A stretch of DNA of 64,000 nt from Clostridium sp. NkU-1 (GTDB taxonomy: Bacteria; Bacillota_A; Clostridia; Lachnospirales; Lachnospiraceae), in contig BBDR01000008.1 of assembly GCA_001312405.1 (NCBI GenBank), positions 119,640-183,639 of the forward strand, in the 5' to 3' direction. This document shows, in pieces, positions 9,550-19,747 of this stretch. A program made the position numbers and the translations under genes. The stretch's first letter is position 1, and each line of letters begins with the position of its first letter. Under the pieces are notes generated by a model. That model searched no databases and was not told the origin of the DNA. It saw nothing but the letters and a program-made list of their open reading frames with translations.

Positions 9550-9590
9550 TGATCTGAATCACATTTTTTATTCTCTTTTCCGGATATACT
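9550..9590 (+). promoter_or_regulatory. Crp/Fnr-type box and -10 for the ric operon
   Basis: TGATCTGAATCA (9550-9561) is a perfect TGAT-N4-ATCA dyad, the Fnr/Crp half-site layout. TATACT at 9585-9590 serves as -10. With the start at about 9597 the dyad centre lies at -41.5, the class II activator position. No TTGACA-like -35 is present, consistent with activator dependence. Confidence 0.6.
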
Positions 9591-9652
9591 GGCCTTACAA
9601 ACAAAACAAACATTTCTGAAAAACAGAAAATTCAGGAAAGAGGAGGAGAACC

Positions 9653-10351
9653 ATGATTACAGGTAAAATGAAAGTAACTGATGTGGTTAAGGCCTATCCG
9701 GAAGCAGTTGAGATCTTTAATGATTTTCACATTGATTATTGCTGCGGCGGAACGGATGCCTTAGAAGAGGCCGTACAAAAGCTTGGAATCGAGTCAAAAA
9801 GCTTTATCGAGCTGCTGAATAAAAAGCTTGTGAATAAACCTCATAAATCCAACAAAGGACAAGTGCTGGCTGTGGAACATCTGGCAGAGATGGATATCCC
9901 CGATTTAATTGATTATATTATAAATACACACCATTCAAAGGAAAGAATCCTGCTGGCAGAAGTCGATGAGCTGATCAATAAAGTCCTGCTGGCCCATTAT
10001 GAACACCATCAGGAGCAGCTTGTTCCCTTACACGGACTTTTTCAGATTTGAAAAAAAGAGCTTCAGGAACATTTTGCAAAGGAAGAAAAACTTATTTTCC
10101 CCTATATGAAAAAGAACTTTAACGGAAAGCAAGATGCAGAATATGTGAAGGAGCTGGAGGATGAACATGAAGCGGCAGGGAACCTGATAAAAGAAATCAC
10201 TGCCTGCACCAATGATTTTACTGCGCCAAAAGACGGCTGCGCTTCGTACCGCCTGGCCTTTCAGAAGCTGCATGAACTGGTTAAAGACGTGTATATTCAT
10301 ATATTTACAGAAAATTCACTGCTGTTTCCAAAATATGAAGGAGGAAATTAA
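9653..10351 (+). CDS. ric: Ric/ScdA-family di-iron iron-sulfur cluster repair protein (internal stop in reading)
   Basis: Di-iron hemerythrin-like protein of the YtfE/ScdA/Ric family, about 232 residues, which repairs Fe-S clusters damaged by NO or oxidants. The N-terminal ScdA_N domain has the FNDFHIDYCCGG motif; the hemerythrin-like part supplies metal ligands in HHSKE, HYEHH, HFAKEE and DEHEAAG. An in-frame TGA occurs at 10049-10051. It disappears if a T is added near 10041 and one A is removed from the following A7, giving LFSDLKKELQEHF, which fits the family, so I treat it as two compensating errors. The gene starts an operon with the flavodiiron protein, 2 bases upstream of its ATG. Confidence 0.8.
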
Positions 10352-10353
10352 TA

Positions 10354-11543
10354 ATGAAAAAAACTTGTGAAAAACAATGTTTACTGGGTAGGTTTTATGG
10401 ACTGGGAGCTGGAATCCTTCCATGGGGCGGATTACTCCATTAATCATGCTCAAGCCAGAATGCTTATTTAATCAGGGAAGAAAAAAACGGTCCTCATTGA
10501 CACGGTCTGGAAGCCTCATTCCACGGAGTTTATAGATAACCTGGAAAAAGAGATTGATTTAAAGGAAATAGATTTCATTGTTGCAAACCACGGAGAAGTG
10601 GATCACAGTGGTTCTCTTCCCGCATTAATGGAGAAAATCCCCGGCACTCCTATTTACTGTACGGCTAACGGGGTGAAATCCCTTACCGGACAATATCACC
10701 ATCCGGAATGGAATTATCAGGTGGTGAAAACCGGAGATTCCATTGATATTGGAAACGGTAAGAAGCTGGTCTTTGTGGAAATGAAAATGCTCCACTGGCC
10801 TGACAGCATGGCTACTTACCTGACAGGTGATAATATCCTTTTCTCCAATGACGCCTTTGGACAGCATTTCGCGGTTGAGGAATTATTTAATGACAAAGCC
10901 GACCAGTGCCGGCTTTGGGAAGAAGCCATCAAGTACTACGCCAATATCCTGACTCCATTTTCTCCTCTTGTAAAAAAAGAAAATAGAGGAGATACAGGGG
11001 CTTAACCTGCCCATCGATATCATTGCAACCAGCCATGGCTCCATCTGGAGGGAGAATCCTTTGCAGATCGTGGAAAAATATTACGAATGGTCCCAGAACT
11101 ATCAGGAGGATCAGATCACCGTGGTTTATGATACCATGTGGGATGGGACAAAGCAGCTGGCTCATAAAATCAGTGCCGAAATTGCACGGATTTCACCGGA
11201 TACCAGAGTAAAGATTTTTAATATTTCCAAGATAAATAAGAATGATATTATGACAGAGGTATTTAAATCAAAAGCAATCGCTCTCGGCTCTCCAACCGTA
11301 GGCGGCAGCATTCTCTCTTCTGTGGGAGGATGGCTTGATTTCCTGAAGGAATTGAAATATAAAGGGAAAAAGGCTGCCGTGTTCGGATGCTATGGCTGGA
11401 GTGGAGAGGGAACAAAGGTTCTTCGGGAACGGCTGACAGAGGCCGGGTTCTCTGTGGTGGAAGAGGAAGCCAAATGCCTTTGGAATCCGGAAGAAGAGGA
11501 CTTTAACAAGGCAGCGGAAATTGCCCGGGCCCTTTGCCAGTAA
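10354..11543 (+). CDS. Flavodiiron protein (NO/O2 reductase; frameshifted)
   Basis: Cytoplasmic flavodiiron protein of about 395 residues that reduces O2 to water and/or NO to N2O, with electrons from rubredoxin or a similar donor. The metallo-beta-lactamase domain carries the di-iron ligands HGEVDHSG and HWPDSM, plus SNDAFGQH and TSHGSIW. The C-terminal flavodoxin domain has [12 protein letters not shown] and a GSPTVGGS loop. No rubredoxin domain is attached. Frame breaks: A7 at 10357-10363 just after the ATG, one G missing near 10448, A7 at 10481-10487, and A7 near 10975; fixing each gives one continuous protein. The start follows GGAGGAAATTAATA. It is co-transcribed with ric. Confidence 0.85.
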
Positions 11544-11569
11544 AACTGTATTCATAGAAATATAAAAAG

Positions 11570-11591
11570 GGCGGATTCCTAAGAATCCGCC
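11570..11591. terminator. Bidirectional terminator between flavodiiron gene and glk
   Basis: Perfect 9-bp stem GGCGGATTC/GAATCCGCC between two convergent genes. The T-rich tail is clearer on the minus strand (CCCTTTTTATATTT), after the glucokinase stop. Confidence 0.7.
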
Positions 11592-11598
11592 TTAATAC

Positions 11599-12543
11599 TT
11601 AATTAAGGATCAGCCTTGCTGCTCCATAAATTCCTGCATCATTTCCCAGCTTCGCCAGGACAATGCCGCTCTTATTTTGAGAAATAGGAGTGTACTTATC
11701 AAAATGCTTAGAGATTAAATCAACCAGGAACGCTCCGGCCTTTGAAACGCCTCCTCCGATGACAAAGACCTCAGGATCTGTTACCATGGAAATTTGAGCC
11801 AGGGCAAGGCCCAGGTAATGGCCTACAACCTCCATGACCTCACAGGCCAATGCGTCCCCTTCCTTGGCGGCATCCAGCACATCCTTTGCCGTTACGCTGT
11901 CACCAAAGGACCTGAGAACAGAGGGAGTATCAACTGCAGCCATTTTTCTTCTGGCTTCTCTTGCAATGCCTGTTGCGCTGGCGATCTGTTCCACGCAGCC
12001 CACGCCTCCGCAATTACAGCTTTCTGTTTCATCGTCACGGATATGGATGTGTCCGATCTCTCCGGCCAGGCCATGCTTTCCGGCAACGATCCTCTGGTCA
12101 ATAATAACGCCGCCGCCTACGCCGGTGCCAAGAGTGACCATAACGATGTCGTCGTAGCCTTTTCCGCCTCCCTGCCACATCTCGCCAAGAGCCGCTACAT
12201 TGGCATCATTGCCGCTTTTTACCGGAATGCCGTGAAGCAACTCGCTCAGCTCTTTTTCCGGATACATATCGCGCCAGCCTAAGTTCACGCAGACCTCCAC
12301 ATATCCGCTGGGCATGACCGGTCCTGGAACTCCCATGCCCGCTCCTTTTACCTCTTCCAGAGAAATACCAAGCTCTTTAAGGGTTTTCAGTATGGAAGCA
12401 GCGGTGTCTTCAAGGATGTATTTTCCGCCTTCTTCCTTTCTGGTGGGAACCTCCCACTTATGGATGAGCTCTCCTGTCACTTCAAATATTCCGATCTTTA
12501 CAGATGTACCGCCAATATCAACGCCAACACATTTCATTTCCAT
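11599..12543 (-). CDS. glk: ROK-family glucokinase
   Basis: Intact 314-residue cytoplasmic ATP-dependent glucose kinase making glucose 6-phosphate. It shows the ATP-binding VGVDIGGTSVKIGIF, the catalytic GNDANVAALGE, the phosphate loop GTGVGGGVI, and the ROK zinc motif CNCGGVGCVEQ with GHIH upstream. I choose the ATG at 12543 (MEMKCVG) because AAAGGAG lies 7 bases before it; a longer frame upstream has no ribosome site. Sequence alone does not exclude other hexoses. It lies downstream of transketolase on the same strand. Confidence 0.85.
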   Translation of the reverse strand: MEMKCVGVDIGGTSVKIGIFEVTGELIHKWEVPTRKEEGGKYILEDTAASILKTLKELGISLEEVKGAGMGVPGPVMPSGYVEVCVNLGWRDMYPEKELSELLHGIPVKSGNDANVAALGEMWQGGGKGYDDIVMVTLGTGVGGGVIIDQRIVAGKHGLAGEIGHIHIRDDETESCNCGGVGCVEQIASATGIAREARRKMAAVDTPSVLRSFGDSVTAKDVLDAAKEGDALACEVMEVVGHYLGLALAQISMVTDPEVFVIGGGVSKAGAFLVDLISKHFDKYTPISQNKSGIVLAKLGNDAGIYGAARLILN

Positions 12544-12637
12544 TTTGAATACACTCCTTTTACCTGTCGTACTATAAGTCCGCAGTGCCGCTGGCAAAAT
12601 CTTCTCCTGTCCTGTCTCGCACTGCTCATTTCTTTCG

Positions 12638-14616
12638 TTAATCTAAGGATCTTGCGGCTTGTGCCACATTCTCCGCTGTAAATCCAAAATGTTCAAATAA
12701 AAGATTTGCAGGACCGCTGGCGCCAAAGCCTTCATGGTCACATAAGTTCCGTCAAGGCCCACATATTTGCCCCAGCCGAAATCACTTAAGGCTTCTACTG
12801 CCACACGCTTGCGAACTGCCTTTGGAAGGACAGATTCCTTATACTCTTCGGTCTGTTCCTCAAACAGATCCATACAGGGCATGGAAACCACACGTACTTT
12901 TCTGTCAGCAAGAAGCTTCTTCGCATTGACTGCCAGCTCCACCTCAGAACCGCTTGCGATCAGTATGATCTCAGGAGTGCCTTCACAGTCATCGATTACA
13001 TAGCCTCCCTTTAAGGCCTCCCTGCTGCTTCCTGGCATAGGCGTCAGGTTCTGTCTTGTAAGAACAAGGGCAGTAGGAGTTTTCTTAGAGGTCAGCGCAG
13101 AATACCAGGCTGCTGCTGTTTCTGTCTCATCGCAGGGACGGAATACATGGAAATTAGGCATTGCCTTAACATGGCAAGCTGTTCAATCGGCTCATGGGTA
13201 GGACCATCCTCTCCCACGCCGATGCTGTCATGGGTAAATACAAAGGTCAGCGGAACGCCCATTAATGAGGATAAGCGTGCCATTGGCTTTGTATAATCGC
13301 TGAACACGAAAAAGGTTGCAATATAGGTGCGAAGGCCGCCATGAAGCATCATTCCGTTTCCGATTGCTGTCATGCCAAGCTCTCTTACGCCAAAATGCAG
13401 GTTGCGGCCGCTGCCGTTGGTCTTTGAAAAATCACCCATATCGGACATATTGGTCTTATTGGAAGGAGCCAGGTCCGCAGAACCTCCGATCAGGTTAGGC
13501 ATATAAGTCTTTAAACGGTTTAATACCTGCCCGGATAAATTCCTGGTTGCATCCGCTTTCTCAGACCGCTTCCAGTAATCCTCACATTTTGCAATGGCCT
13601 TTTCTCCTGCATCCGGATCATGATATGCAGTCCAAAGCTCTTCCATATCAGGATGCTCCTGGCAGTATGCAGCAAACATCACATTCCATGCCGCTTCTGT
13701 CTCTGCCTTCTCCTCTGCGATCTTCTGATAATGGCTGTACACCTCTTCAGGAACATAGAATGGCTCCATGGAAGGCCAGCCTAAGTTTTCTTTTAAGGCC
13801 GTTACATTGTCAGCTCCCAGAGGCTCCCCGTGAGCACTGGCCTTCCCCTGCTTTGCAGGACAGCCATAGCCTATCTGGGTCTTGATTGTAATAAAGGTTG
13901 GATGCTCTGTATCTGCTTTTGCTTCTTCAATCGCCCGTCCAATCGCTTCCAGATCGTTACCATCCTCAACTGTAATGGTCTGGAAATGGAAAGCTTCCAT
14001 ACGCTTCTGGACATCCTCGGTAAATGCGATGTCAGTGCTTCCTTCAATGGAAATCTGGTTGGAATCATACAAAACGATCAATTTCCCAAGGCCAAGTTCC
14101 TGCCAGGGAAAAGACCTCAGAGGAAATACCCTCCATCATGCAGCCATCCCCACCCAGTACATAGGTGTAATGGTCAACAACCGGGTAATTCTCTTTGTTG
14201 AATACGGATGCCAGATGTTTCTCGGCGATGGCCATACCAACTGCCATACCCATACCTGCACCCAAAGGTCCTGTAGTAGCTTCCACGCCTACGGTATGTC
14301 CATACTCCGGATGTCCTGGAGTCTTAGAGCCGTGCTGGCGGAAATTCATTACATCCTCTTTTGATAAATTCCCATAACCAAATAAATGGAGCAGGGAATA
14401 CAAAAGCATGGAACCATGGCCTCCGGATAAGATAAAGCGGTCCCTGTTGGCCCAGTCTGGATCTGCTGGATTGTGGTTCATGTGGTTTGCCCATAATTCA
14501 TAAGCTGCTGATGCGCAGCCTAATGGAAGTCCCGGATGTCCGGAATTGGCTTTTTGGATGGCGTCCGCAGAAAGGACACGGATTGCGTTGACTGACATGG
14601 TATCGATGTTGCTCAT
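12638..14616 (-). CDS. tkt: Transketolase (frameshifted)
   Basis: Full-length transketolase of about 658 residues, the TPP-dependent enzyme of the non-oxidative pentose phosphate pathway. The fragments hold in order [10 protein letters not shown], the TPP motif GGDGCMMEG, the pyrimidine-domain FGVRELGM and [14 protein letters not shown], and the C-terminal [10 protein letters not shown] domain ending near [12 protein letters not shown]. Frame breaks lie near 14090, near 13145 and near 12720, none in a long homopolymer; each repairs with a one- or two-base change. The ATG has an AGGAGG site and overlaps the stop of the upstream DUF5711 gene by four bases (ATGA). Confidence 0.9.
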
Positions 14617-15886
14617 TGGTATTGTCCTCCTATTTGTAATCTTATTTCTTTCATGTTTTGGGGGCCGGTTACGATCAGAGTATTGGGGAACCTGCCGTTT
14701 CGGATCTTAGATATCGGAAAATCAAATGTCCCGGCAAACTTAAGCCTTCCGGACATGGTATAGACTCTGCAAGAATCTTCATTATACAAAATTACATGGT
14801 CCCCGTCAATATCAGCATGGGTGTACTGGTATTGGAAACCTTTGGAAAATACAAGATTCCCATTGGGTTTATATACATCCAGCCGGTAGGGATTTTCTCC
14901 TTCCGGGTTGTCCACAATAAGCCCTGCATATTTTTCCGAATAGAACACACTCTTTATCTCCTCTTCCACAGCCACCTGCCGGATCAGCTCCGGAGAAAGC
15001 TCATTCTTTGTGGAATAAAAGGATATACTGTTGTCTGCAAAGGCACAGGAGTATGTATCGTCAAGGAACTGGACCCGGGCAACCAATGAAGAGTCATAAG
15101 GCTCGTCAAAACCGCCCACCAGCCTGTCAGGAATGCTTTTACCGATTTCCGCAAAATTGTGGAATGCAACCCTGCCGTTTAAAGTCCCGTTTTTCAAATA
15201 TGCATAAGCTCCGATGAGCTGGGTTCCGTCAGGGGACAAGCTGATATCCACCGGATAACCGGAATCCCCCCTAAAAGTGCTTTGATCTTCACATCAAGGG
15301 CGCTTCCATCCCGCTTAAAGAAATAAATATAATTTGACGTGGAGTCCTCCAGGATCGCGGCCACCACTCCGTAAGAGGACACCGTTGCTTTCACAATAGG
15401 AAGTACCGTGGTCGCTATGCCGGTATTTCCTGTTTTATCAAAGATATAGATAGAATTTCCCTGCTGGTCCGCAATGGCCGCATAATTCCCGTTTACGCAT
15501 GCCCTGGGAGACTTCATCTCATAGCTTTGTATCCATACTTCTTTTCCCTGGGAATCCAGATAGGAGGCACCATCCTTGCTGTATTTTAATACATTGGAAC
15601 CAAAGCTTAAATACCCCACATAGCTTCCCTCATTCATTTCCTTCGCCCAGGCTACGCTATACTGGGTATATTGATAAAGGGTAAAATACTCATATATCCC
15701 TATGGTTCCTGCGAGAAGCACCAAAAACAACACCAGTGCGATCCTGATTCTTCTTTTTTTTCACCCTGGTGAGGGCTTTCTTTATGATTTCCTGGCTGTT
15801 TTCGCCTCCTGAGGAGAAGATGAAACAATCTGCCGCCGAAGCTGGTTTTTCTTAATCTCTCTGTTCATAGAGTTCCTGTCAATCAT
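14613..15886 (-). CDS. DUF5711-like membrane-anchored beta-propeller protein (frameshifted)
   Basis: Protein of about 424 residues with a short basic cytoplasmic N-terminus, one membrane helix ([19 protein letters not shown]), then a long extracellular region of repeating beta strands (for example [11 protein letters not shown] and IYIFDKTGN). The pattern resembles the DUF5711 family of Lachnospiraceae; its function is unknown to me. The start chosen is the ATG at 15886 with a GGGAG site. Frame breaks: a missing G near 15810, T8 at 15754-15761 (one too many), and near 15270. Its stop overlaps the transketolase ATG, so the two are co-translated. Confidence 0.6.
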
Positions 15887-15959
15887 GCTCTTTTCTCCCA
15901 AAAATACCCATATATACTGGTAGTATACATCATTTTAGGAAGAAACGCATTATATTTTT

Positions 15960-17217
15960 CTATGGAAGAAGTAATTTCTGGCCAGCGACAATCTTATTTT
16001 CATCATCCAGCCCGTTAAGCTCGCAAATTTCCTTTAATTTATTTACCGTATGATATTCTGCTATACAAATACCGTAAAGAGTCTCTCCCTCCTGTACCAC
16101 ATGAACCCGCGAACTTCCATTTGCTGCCGCCTCTGTTTCCTGAACGGCCGCCTGAGTTGCTGCCTGAGTCGCCGCCTGAGTCTCCTGGGGCAATGTTTCT
16201 GCAGCCTTGCTTTCAGCCATTGTTTCTGGGGCCTTGCTCTCGGCCATTGTCTCTGCTGCCTTGCTCTCAGCCATTGTCCCAGCCTGGGACCGCTCCGGCA
16301 TTGTCTCGGACATGGTCTCCTTACTCACAGCAGTGGTAGGATAAACGCCTCCCTCTGCCTCCTCTACAACTACCCTGGATTCGCCCTTGTTTGCCATTTC
16401 CGTGCCTTTTTTTTCCAATCAGAATCTGTTCCGCCTTGGCCGGAATGGCCGATGCGATCACACTCTCCATACTCCGCATCCGTTCATAGTTGTTAAACAT
16501 AACAATTCCGCCAGCTAATATGACGACTGACATGGCCATACACATGCCCCGGAGAAGCCCTACCGTCTGATGCCGGTCCGTAGCTTCTACCTTATGCTCG
16601 TCCATCCGCTTGCGGAATTCTTCGATTACCTTATCATTTGTATCAGTTTCGATACGTTTTACATCCTTTCGCAGTACCATATAGTCCTGCATCATCTGGT
16701 TTCGCTCATAATAAATGCTGTATCCACGCAGCTTGTAAAATCCATCCTCCGATGTTATGTAAACTGTTTCGTCTCCATCTGCTCCAGTGCTTAAATACAT
16801 CAGCTTATTGGGTCCTCCAAAATACTGCATATGCTGTTTCCAGTAATTGATAGGACTCAGATCATCTCCCGGCCTGCCGCATAAAAACCAGCCCTGTATG
16901 GACCGCTTTGGAAAAAGCTGCTCCATATTCCGATAGGTTCTTTTCCAGGACAGCTCGGAAAACACCACCCGGCCTCCGGCCTCCGCCACATCCTCCATTT
17001 CCAAAGCTCCGTCAATGAAGATATATGGCGTTCCGTCATTGAATTCCATGCCGCCTAACAGAAGACCAACCCGCAGTTCCTGTCCACCCGCAGGATACAG
17101 ACGTTTCAAATAAGTATTTACATAATCTTCCACATATAATTTTACACTCTGATCCCTTTCCCCGATCTGCCTGATATTCTTCGGCAGCTTGGGGAACGGA
17201 TTATATAATTCACCCAT
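15960..17217 (-). CDS. Membrane protein with MPN-like domain and C-terminal LysM (one frameshift)
   Basis: About 418 residues. Residues ~1-150 have the layout of an MPN/JAB fold (ELRVGLLLGGMEFNDGTPYIFIDGALE, then IQGWFLCGRPG where active JAMM proteases have HSHPG), so the metal ligands are missing. A linker, one membrane helix (MCMAMSVVILAGGIVMF), and an extracellular low-complexity tract with tandem AESKAxETM repeats follow. The last ~48 residues are a LysM domain (VVQEGETLYGI ... VAGQKLLLP) expected to bind peptidoglycan. The frame breaks in the T8 at 16407-16414. The domain order suggests a link between a cytoplasmic partner and the cell wall; the function is unknown. Confidence 0.6.
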
Positions 17218-17279
17218 TGGCTCACCCCGCTATTCTTTTTAATCCAATGAATCATAGCATACAACAGGTGAAAATCGTG

Positions 17280-17879
17280 TCAAAGCAGGGCAGTGTTTTC
17301 CCATAACTTTTCGACAAGATAAATACTATGGCTGATGCAGTCAGCCATGCGCATAACAATGGAAAGCCGGATGCTCTGCAGCATCAAAGGGTCATAATTT
17401 CCGCAGCTTCCTACGATCCCGGTAATAAAAATATCCCCTACGGCCCGAAGCTCCTTACTGACTCCAAGGCCAGGCTTTAACGCTCCTTTTCCCAATGTCA
17501 CATAGCCGATGTGCTCCATACTCCCAACGGAGGCATCCACTGCCACCACCACATGATTCGGATAACGAAGCTTTAAAATGGTCTGGTAAGTCTCCAGATT
17601 CATGGCATGGACCGGACGTTCCAGTGTCCCCAGAATTTCTAGATATTCCAGCTCCTTTTCCTTCAGCTTGTAGCCGATGAGCGGCCCGAGACTGTCTCCG
17701 GTGGAGCGGTCGGTACCAATGCACAAAAACAGCACTCCCGCCACCTTTCCGTTTTCCTGCTCCGTACGTATCATGTCAAAAAGCCTGGAAGCAAACTCCT
17801 CTGCCTGGAATGCCTGCTTTGTATCATAATAAAAAACGTCCCGGTTTCCGCGGATCGCAATTCTTTCCCATAATTTCAT
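17280..17879 (-). CDS. yyaC: Sporulation protein YyaC-like (putative germination-protease fold)
   Basis: Protein of 199 residues (start MKLWERIA at 17879; an ATG 51 bases upstream at 17930 is possible but no better supported). The sequence VLFLCIGTDRSTGDSLGPLIG, VVAVDASVG and DIFITGIVGSCGNYD match the YyaC family, related to spore germination protease and hydrogenase maturation protease folds. YyaC is made in sporulating Firmicutes; its exact substrate is not established. It is followed by a short gap and the MPN-LysM gene on the same strand. Confidence 0.8.
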   Translation of the reverse strand: MKLWERIAIRGNRDVFYYDTKQAFQAEEFASRLFDMIRTEQENGKVAGVLFLCIGTDRSTGDSLGPLIGYKLKEKELEYLEILGTLERPVHAMNLETYQTILKLRYPNHVVVAVDASVGSMEHIGYVTLGKGALKPGLGVSKELRAVGDIFITGIVGSCGNYDPLMLQSIRLSIVMRMADCISHSIYLVEKLWENTALL

Positions 17880-18110
17880 AATATCCTGCCTTGCTGTCCT
17901 TATTTTCTCTGTTCTATTATAAGCCGCCATTTATGGAATTATTCATTTGCAGGGTCAGGAAATGTCCAAGGAAAAATTGGTGTGCCTTTGGTTCATCAAA
18001 GGGTTGATTTTCTAAATTCAGATTTCAATTTAACTGCCTTCATTAAGTAAATTAAATTAAGAAAATGCAGGAAAAAAAGCATATACATGCTTTCATCCTG
18101 CACCTTGACC

Positions 18111-19202
18111 TTATTCTTTCATACTCTTATAAAGGGTTTTTGCTTCACTGATGGAGGAAGCTTTGCCCATCCGGATCATATCGGCCAGTTCGTCAAGCCT
18201 CTCCGGAACCATAAATTCTTTTCCAATATAGGATGCATAGTTGTCATTGATAAAAAGGGTCTGCTCCTTTACCCTGATTTCTGCCTCCTTGGCGTTAGCT
18301 GCTGCCCCTTCATAAGCTTCCTCAAGCTTTGAGATCTTATCCCTGCTGTTGTTTGCGATCTCATCGGACAGGATCGTCCGTGTTACCTTGTCAAAGGTAT
18401 TTAAGGCTTCCCGTTTCTTATCAGCGATGTTTGATAAATCCTGGTCGATCCGGGCGATCTCGTCATCGTATTTCTCCAAATTGTATACGGCTTCATCACG
18501 GTCCCGTTTTATGGAATGAATGATAACACGGATCTTCCGTTTGTTGGACTTAATAATGTCCCTGATAGACCTTCCTTTTCTCAATGCGCCCTGATGCCTC
18601 ACCTTGGTAAAGTTATTGATGAAGATGTAAAGGCCCCCAAAAAACAGGATGGCAGCAAAGTAAATTCCCATGAGGTAGAACGGTGACTTCTCCGGAAGCA
18701 GCAGATAGATTCCGCAGGGGATTAAAAGAAAGAACAAAAAAATGTTTAAAAGCAGCACAAGGAATTCTGAAAATCCCCTGGGAAGATACAAGGCATAATA
18801 CCAGCCGCTTTTACAAAACCCGGGAACCCGGTCCTGCTGGAAAACAGACTTCATCTGCAGCATTAATTCCCGGTTGTTTCCCTTAAGCTCTGCCGTCTCC
18901 TCTTCAATCCGTTCCCTGACTCCCTGGGTCTTCGCCTTCTCCCGCTTACCTCTCACCCGTTTTAAGTGGTCCTGTTCCCTGGCTATTTCCCTGTCATAGG
19001 TGTCGCAAATTTCCTCGATCCGTTTCTTCACCGTAAGGCTGATGGCATCTGTCACAGCCTTTCTTTCTGCATCCAGTTCTTTTTCCAGACGTTTCTCCTC
19101 CAGGCGGAACTTTTCCAATAAACTCCTGCTTGCAGATAATTCCTGGACAGCCCTGCAGGCCTCTCCAAGAAATCCAACCTGATCTGTTATGGGTTGCGCC
19201 AT
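18111..19202 (-). CDS. Coiled-coil protein with two central membrane helices, unknown function
   Basis: Intact 363-residue protein I do not recognise. Residues ~20-120 are a highly charged coiled coil. Two adjacent membrane helices follow (FLVLLLNIFLFFLLIPCGIYLLL and YLMGIYFAAILFFGGLYIFIN), separated by only a few residues, then a second long basic-acidic coiled coil (residues ~200-320). Both coiled coils should therefore lie in the cytoplasm, with a hairpin in the membrane. The ATG has an AGGAAGACTTA-type site. It is flanked by non-operonic gaps on both sides. A scaffold or membrane-organising role is possible but unsupported. Confidence 0.6.
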   Translation of the reverse strand: MAQPITDQVGFLGEACRAVQELSASRSLLEKFRLEEKRLEKELDAERKAVTDAISLTVKKRIEEICDTYDREIAREQDHLKRVRGKREKAKTQGVRERIEEETAELKGNNRELMLQMKSVFQQDRVPGFCKSGWYYALYLPRGFSEFLVLLLNIFLFFLLIPCGIYLLLPEKSPFYLMGIYFAAILFFGGLYIFINNFTKVRHQGALRKGRSIRDIIKSNKRKIRVIIHSIKRDRDEAVYNLEKYDDEIARIDQDLSNIADKKREALNTFDKVTRTILSDEIANNSRDKISKLEEAYEGAAANAKEAEIRVKEQTLFINDNYASYIGKEFMVPERLDELADMIRMGKASSISEAKTLYKSMKE

Positions 19203-19371
19203 CTTAAGTCTTCCTCCTTCGGTTTTTCCTACAAAGATTCTATCATATTTTTCCTTATTTTACAATGTCCGGCATTTTCCTTCTTGCCTTTTTCTGAGTA
19301 ATAATGCTATAATCGTTGCATCATAAAAACAACTGACGGCATCCCCTTATTTTAGAAAGGAAAATTCGATT

Positions 19372-19638
19372 ATGTTTCGTATGTGGGCAAAATTAATGAA
19401 AGACACCAGGATTATGAGAGACACTGTTATCTGCATCTCAGACTACAGTCTTTCCAGGACTTCCATGGTCTTTCAGGCGCTTGATGACATCTGCCTCCAG
19501 TTCGATCTTGGAAAACCCATGTGGTTGGATGCTACCGTCCATGAATTTCAAAAACATTCCAAAGCCCGGTTTACCCAGGATAATTTCATAGAGCACATTG
19601 ATTTTGATTTTCTGGAGATTCAGGTCATCGAAGAATAA
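19372..19638 (+). CDS. Small conserved-looking protein, unknown function
   Basis: 88 residues with an AAAGGAAAATTCGATT ribosome region before the ATG, mixed polar composition, no membrane segment and no known motif. A clean terminator follows 25 bases after the stop, supporting a real single gene. The C-terminus is acidic (IEHIDFDFLEIQVIEE). Function not recognised. Confidence 0.55.
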   Translation: MFRMWAKLMKDTRIMRDTVICISDYSLSRTSMVFQALDDICLQFDLGKPMWLDATVHEFQKHSKARFTQDNFIEHIDFDFLEIQVIEE

Positions 19639-19662
19639 GTGAAAGAAGTCTTTGTATACCAT

Positions 19663-19694
19663 ACGGCATAGTCAGTTTTGACTATGCCGTTTTG
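19663..19694 (+). terminator. Intrinsic terminator
   Basis: Perfect 12-bp stem ACGGCATAGTCA/TGACTATGCCGT followed by TTTTG, 25 bases after the small gene. Confidence 0.8.
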
Positions 19695-19747
19695 CTGTTG
19701 TATCCACTGGTATCCTGCCCTGCAATCTTACCTGCGGTTTCTGACTG

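Noticed and set aside
10049..10051. TGA in ric as a selenocysteine or recoded codon
   Set aside because: No bacterial SECIS-like hairpin is visible right after it, Ric proteins have no selenocysteine at this place, and two nearby run errors explain it.
16140..16300. Tandem repeat as CRISPR or insertion element
   Set aside because: The repeats are in frame and encode an AESKAxETM protein linker; there are no spacers. No CRISPR array or insertion sequence was seen anywhere in the window.
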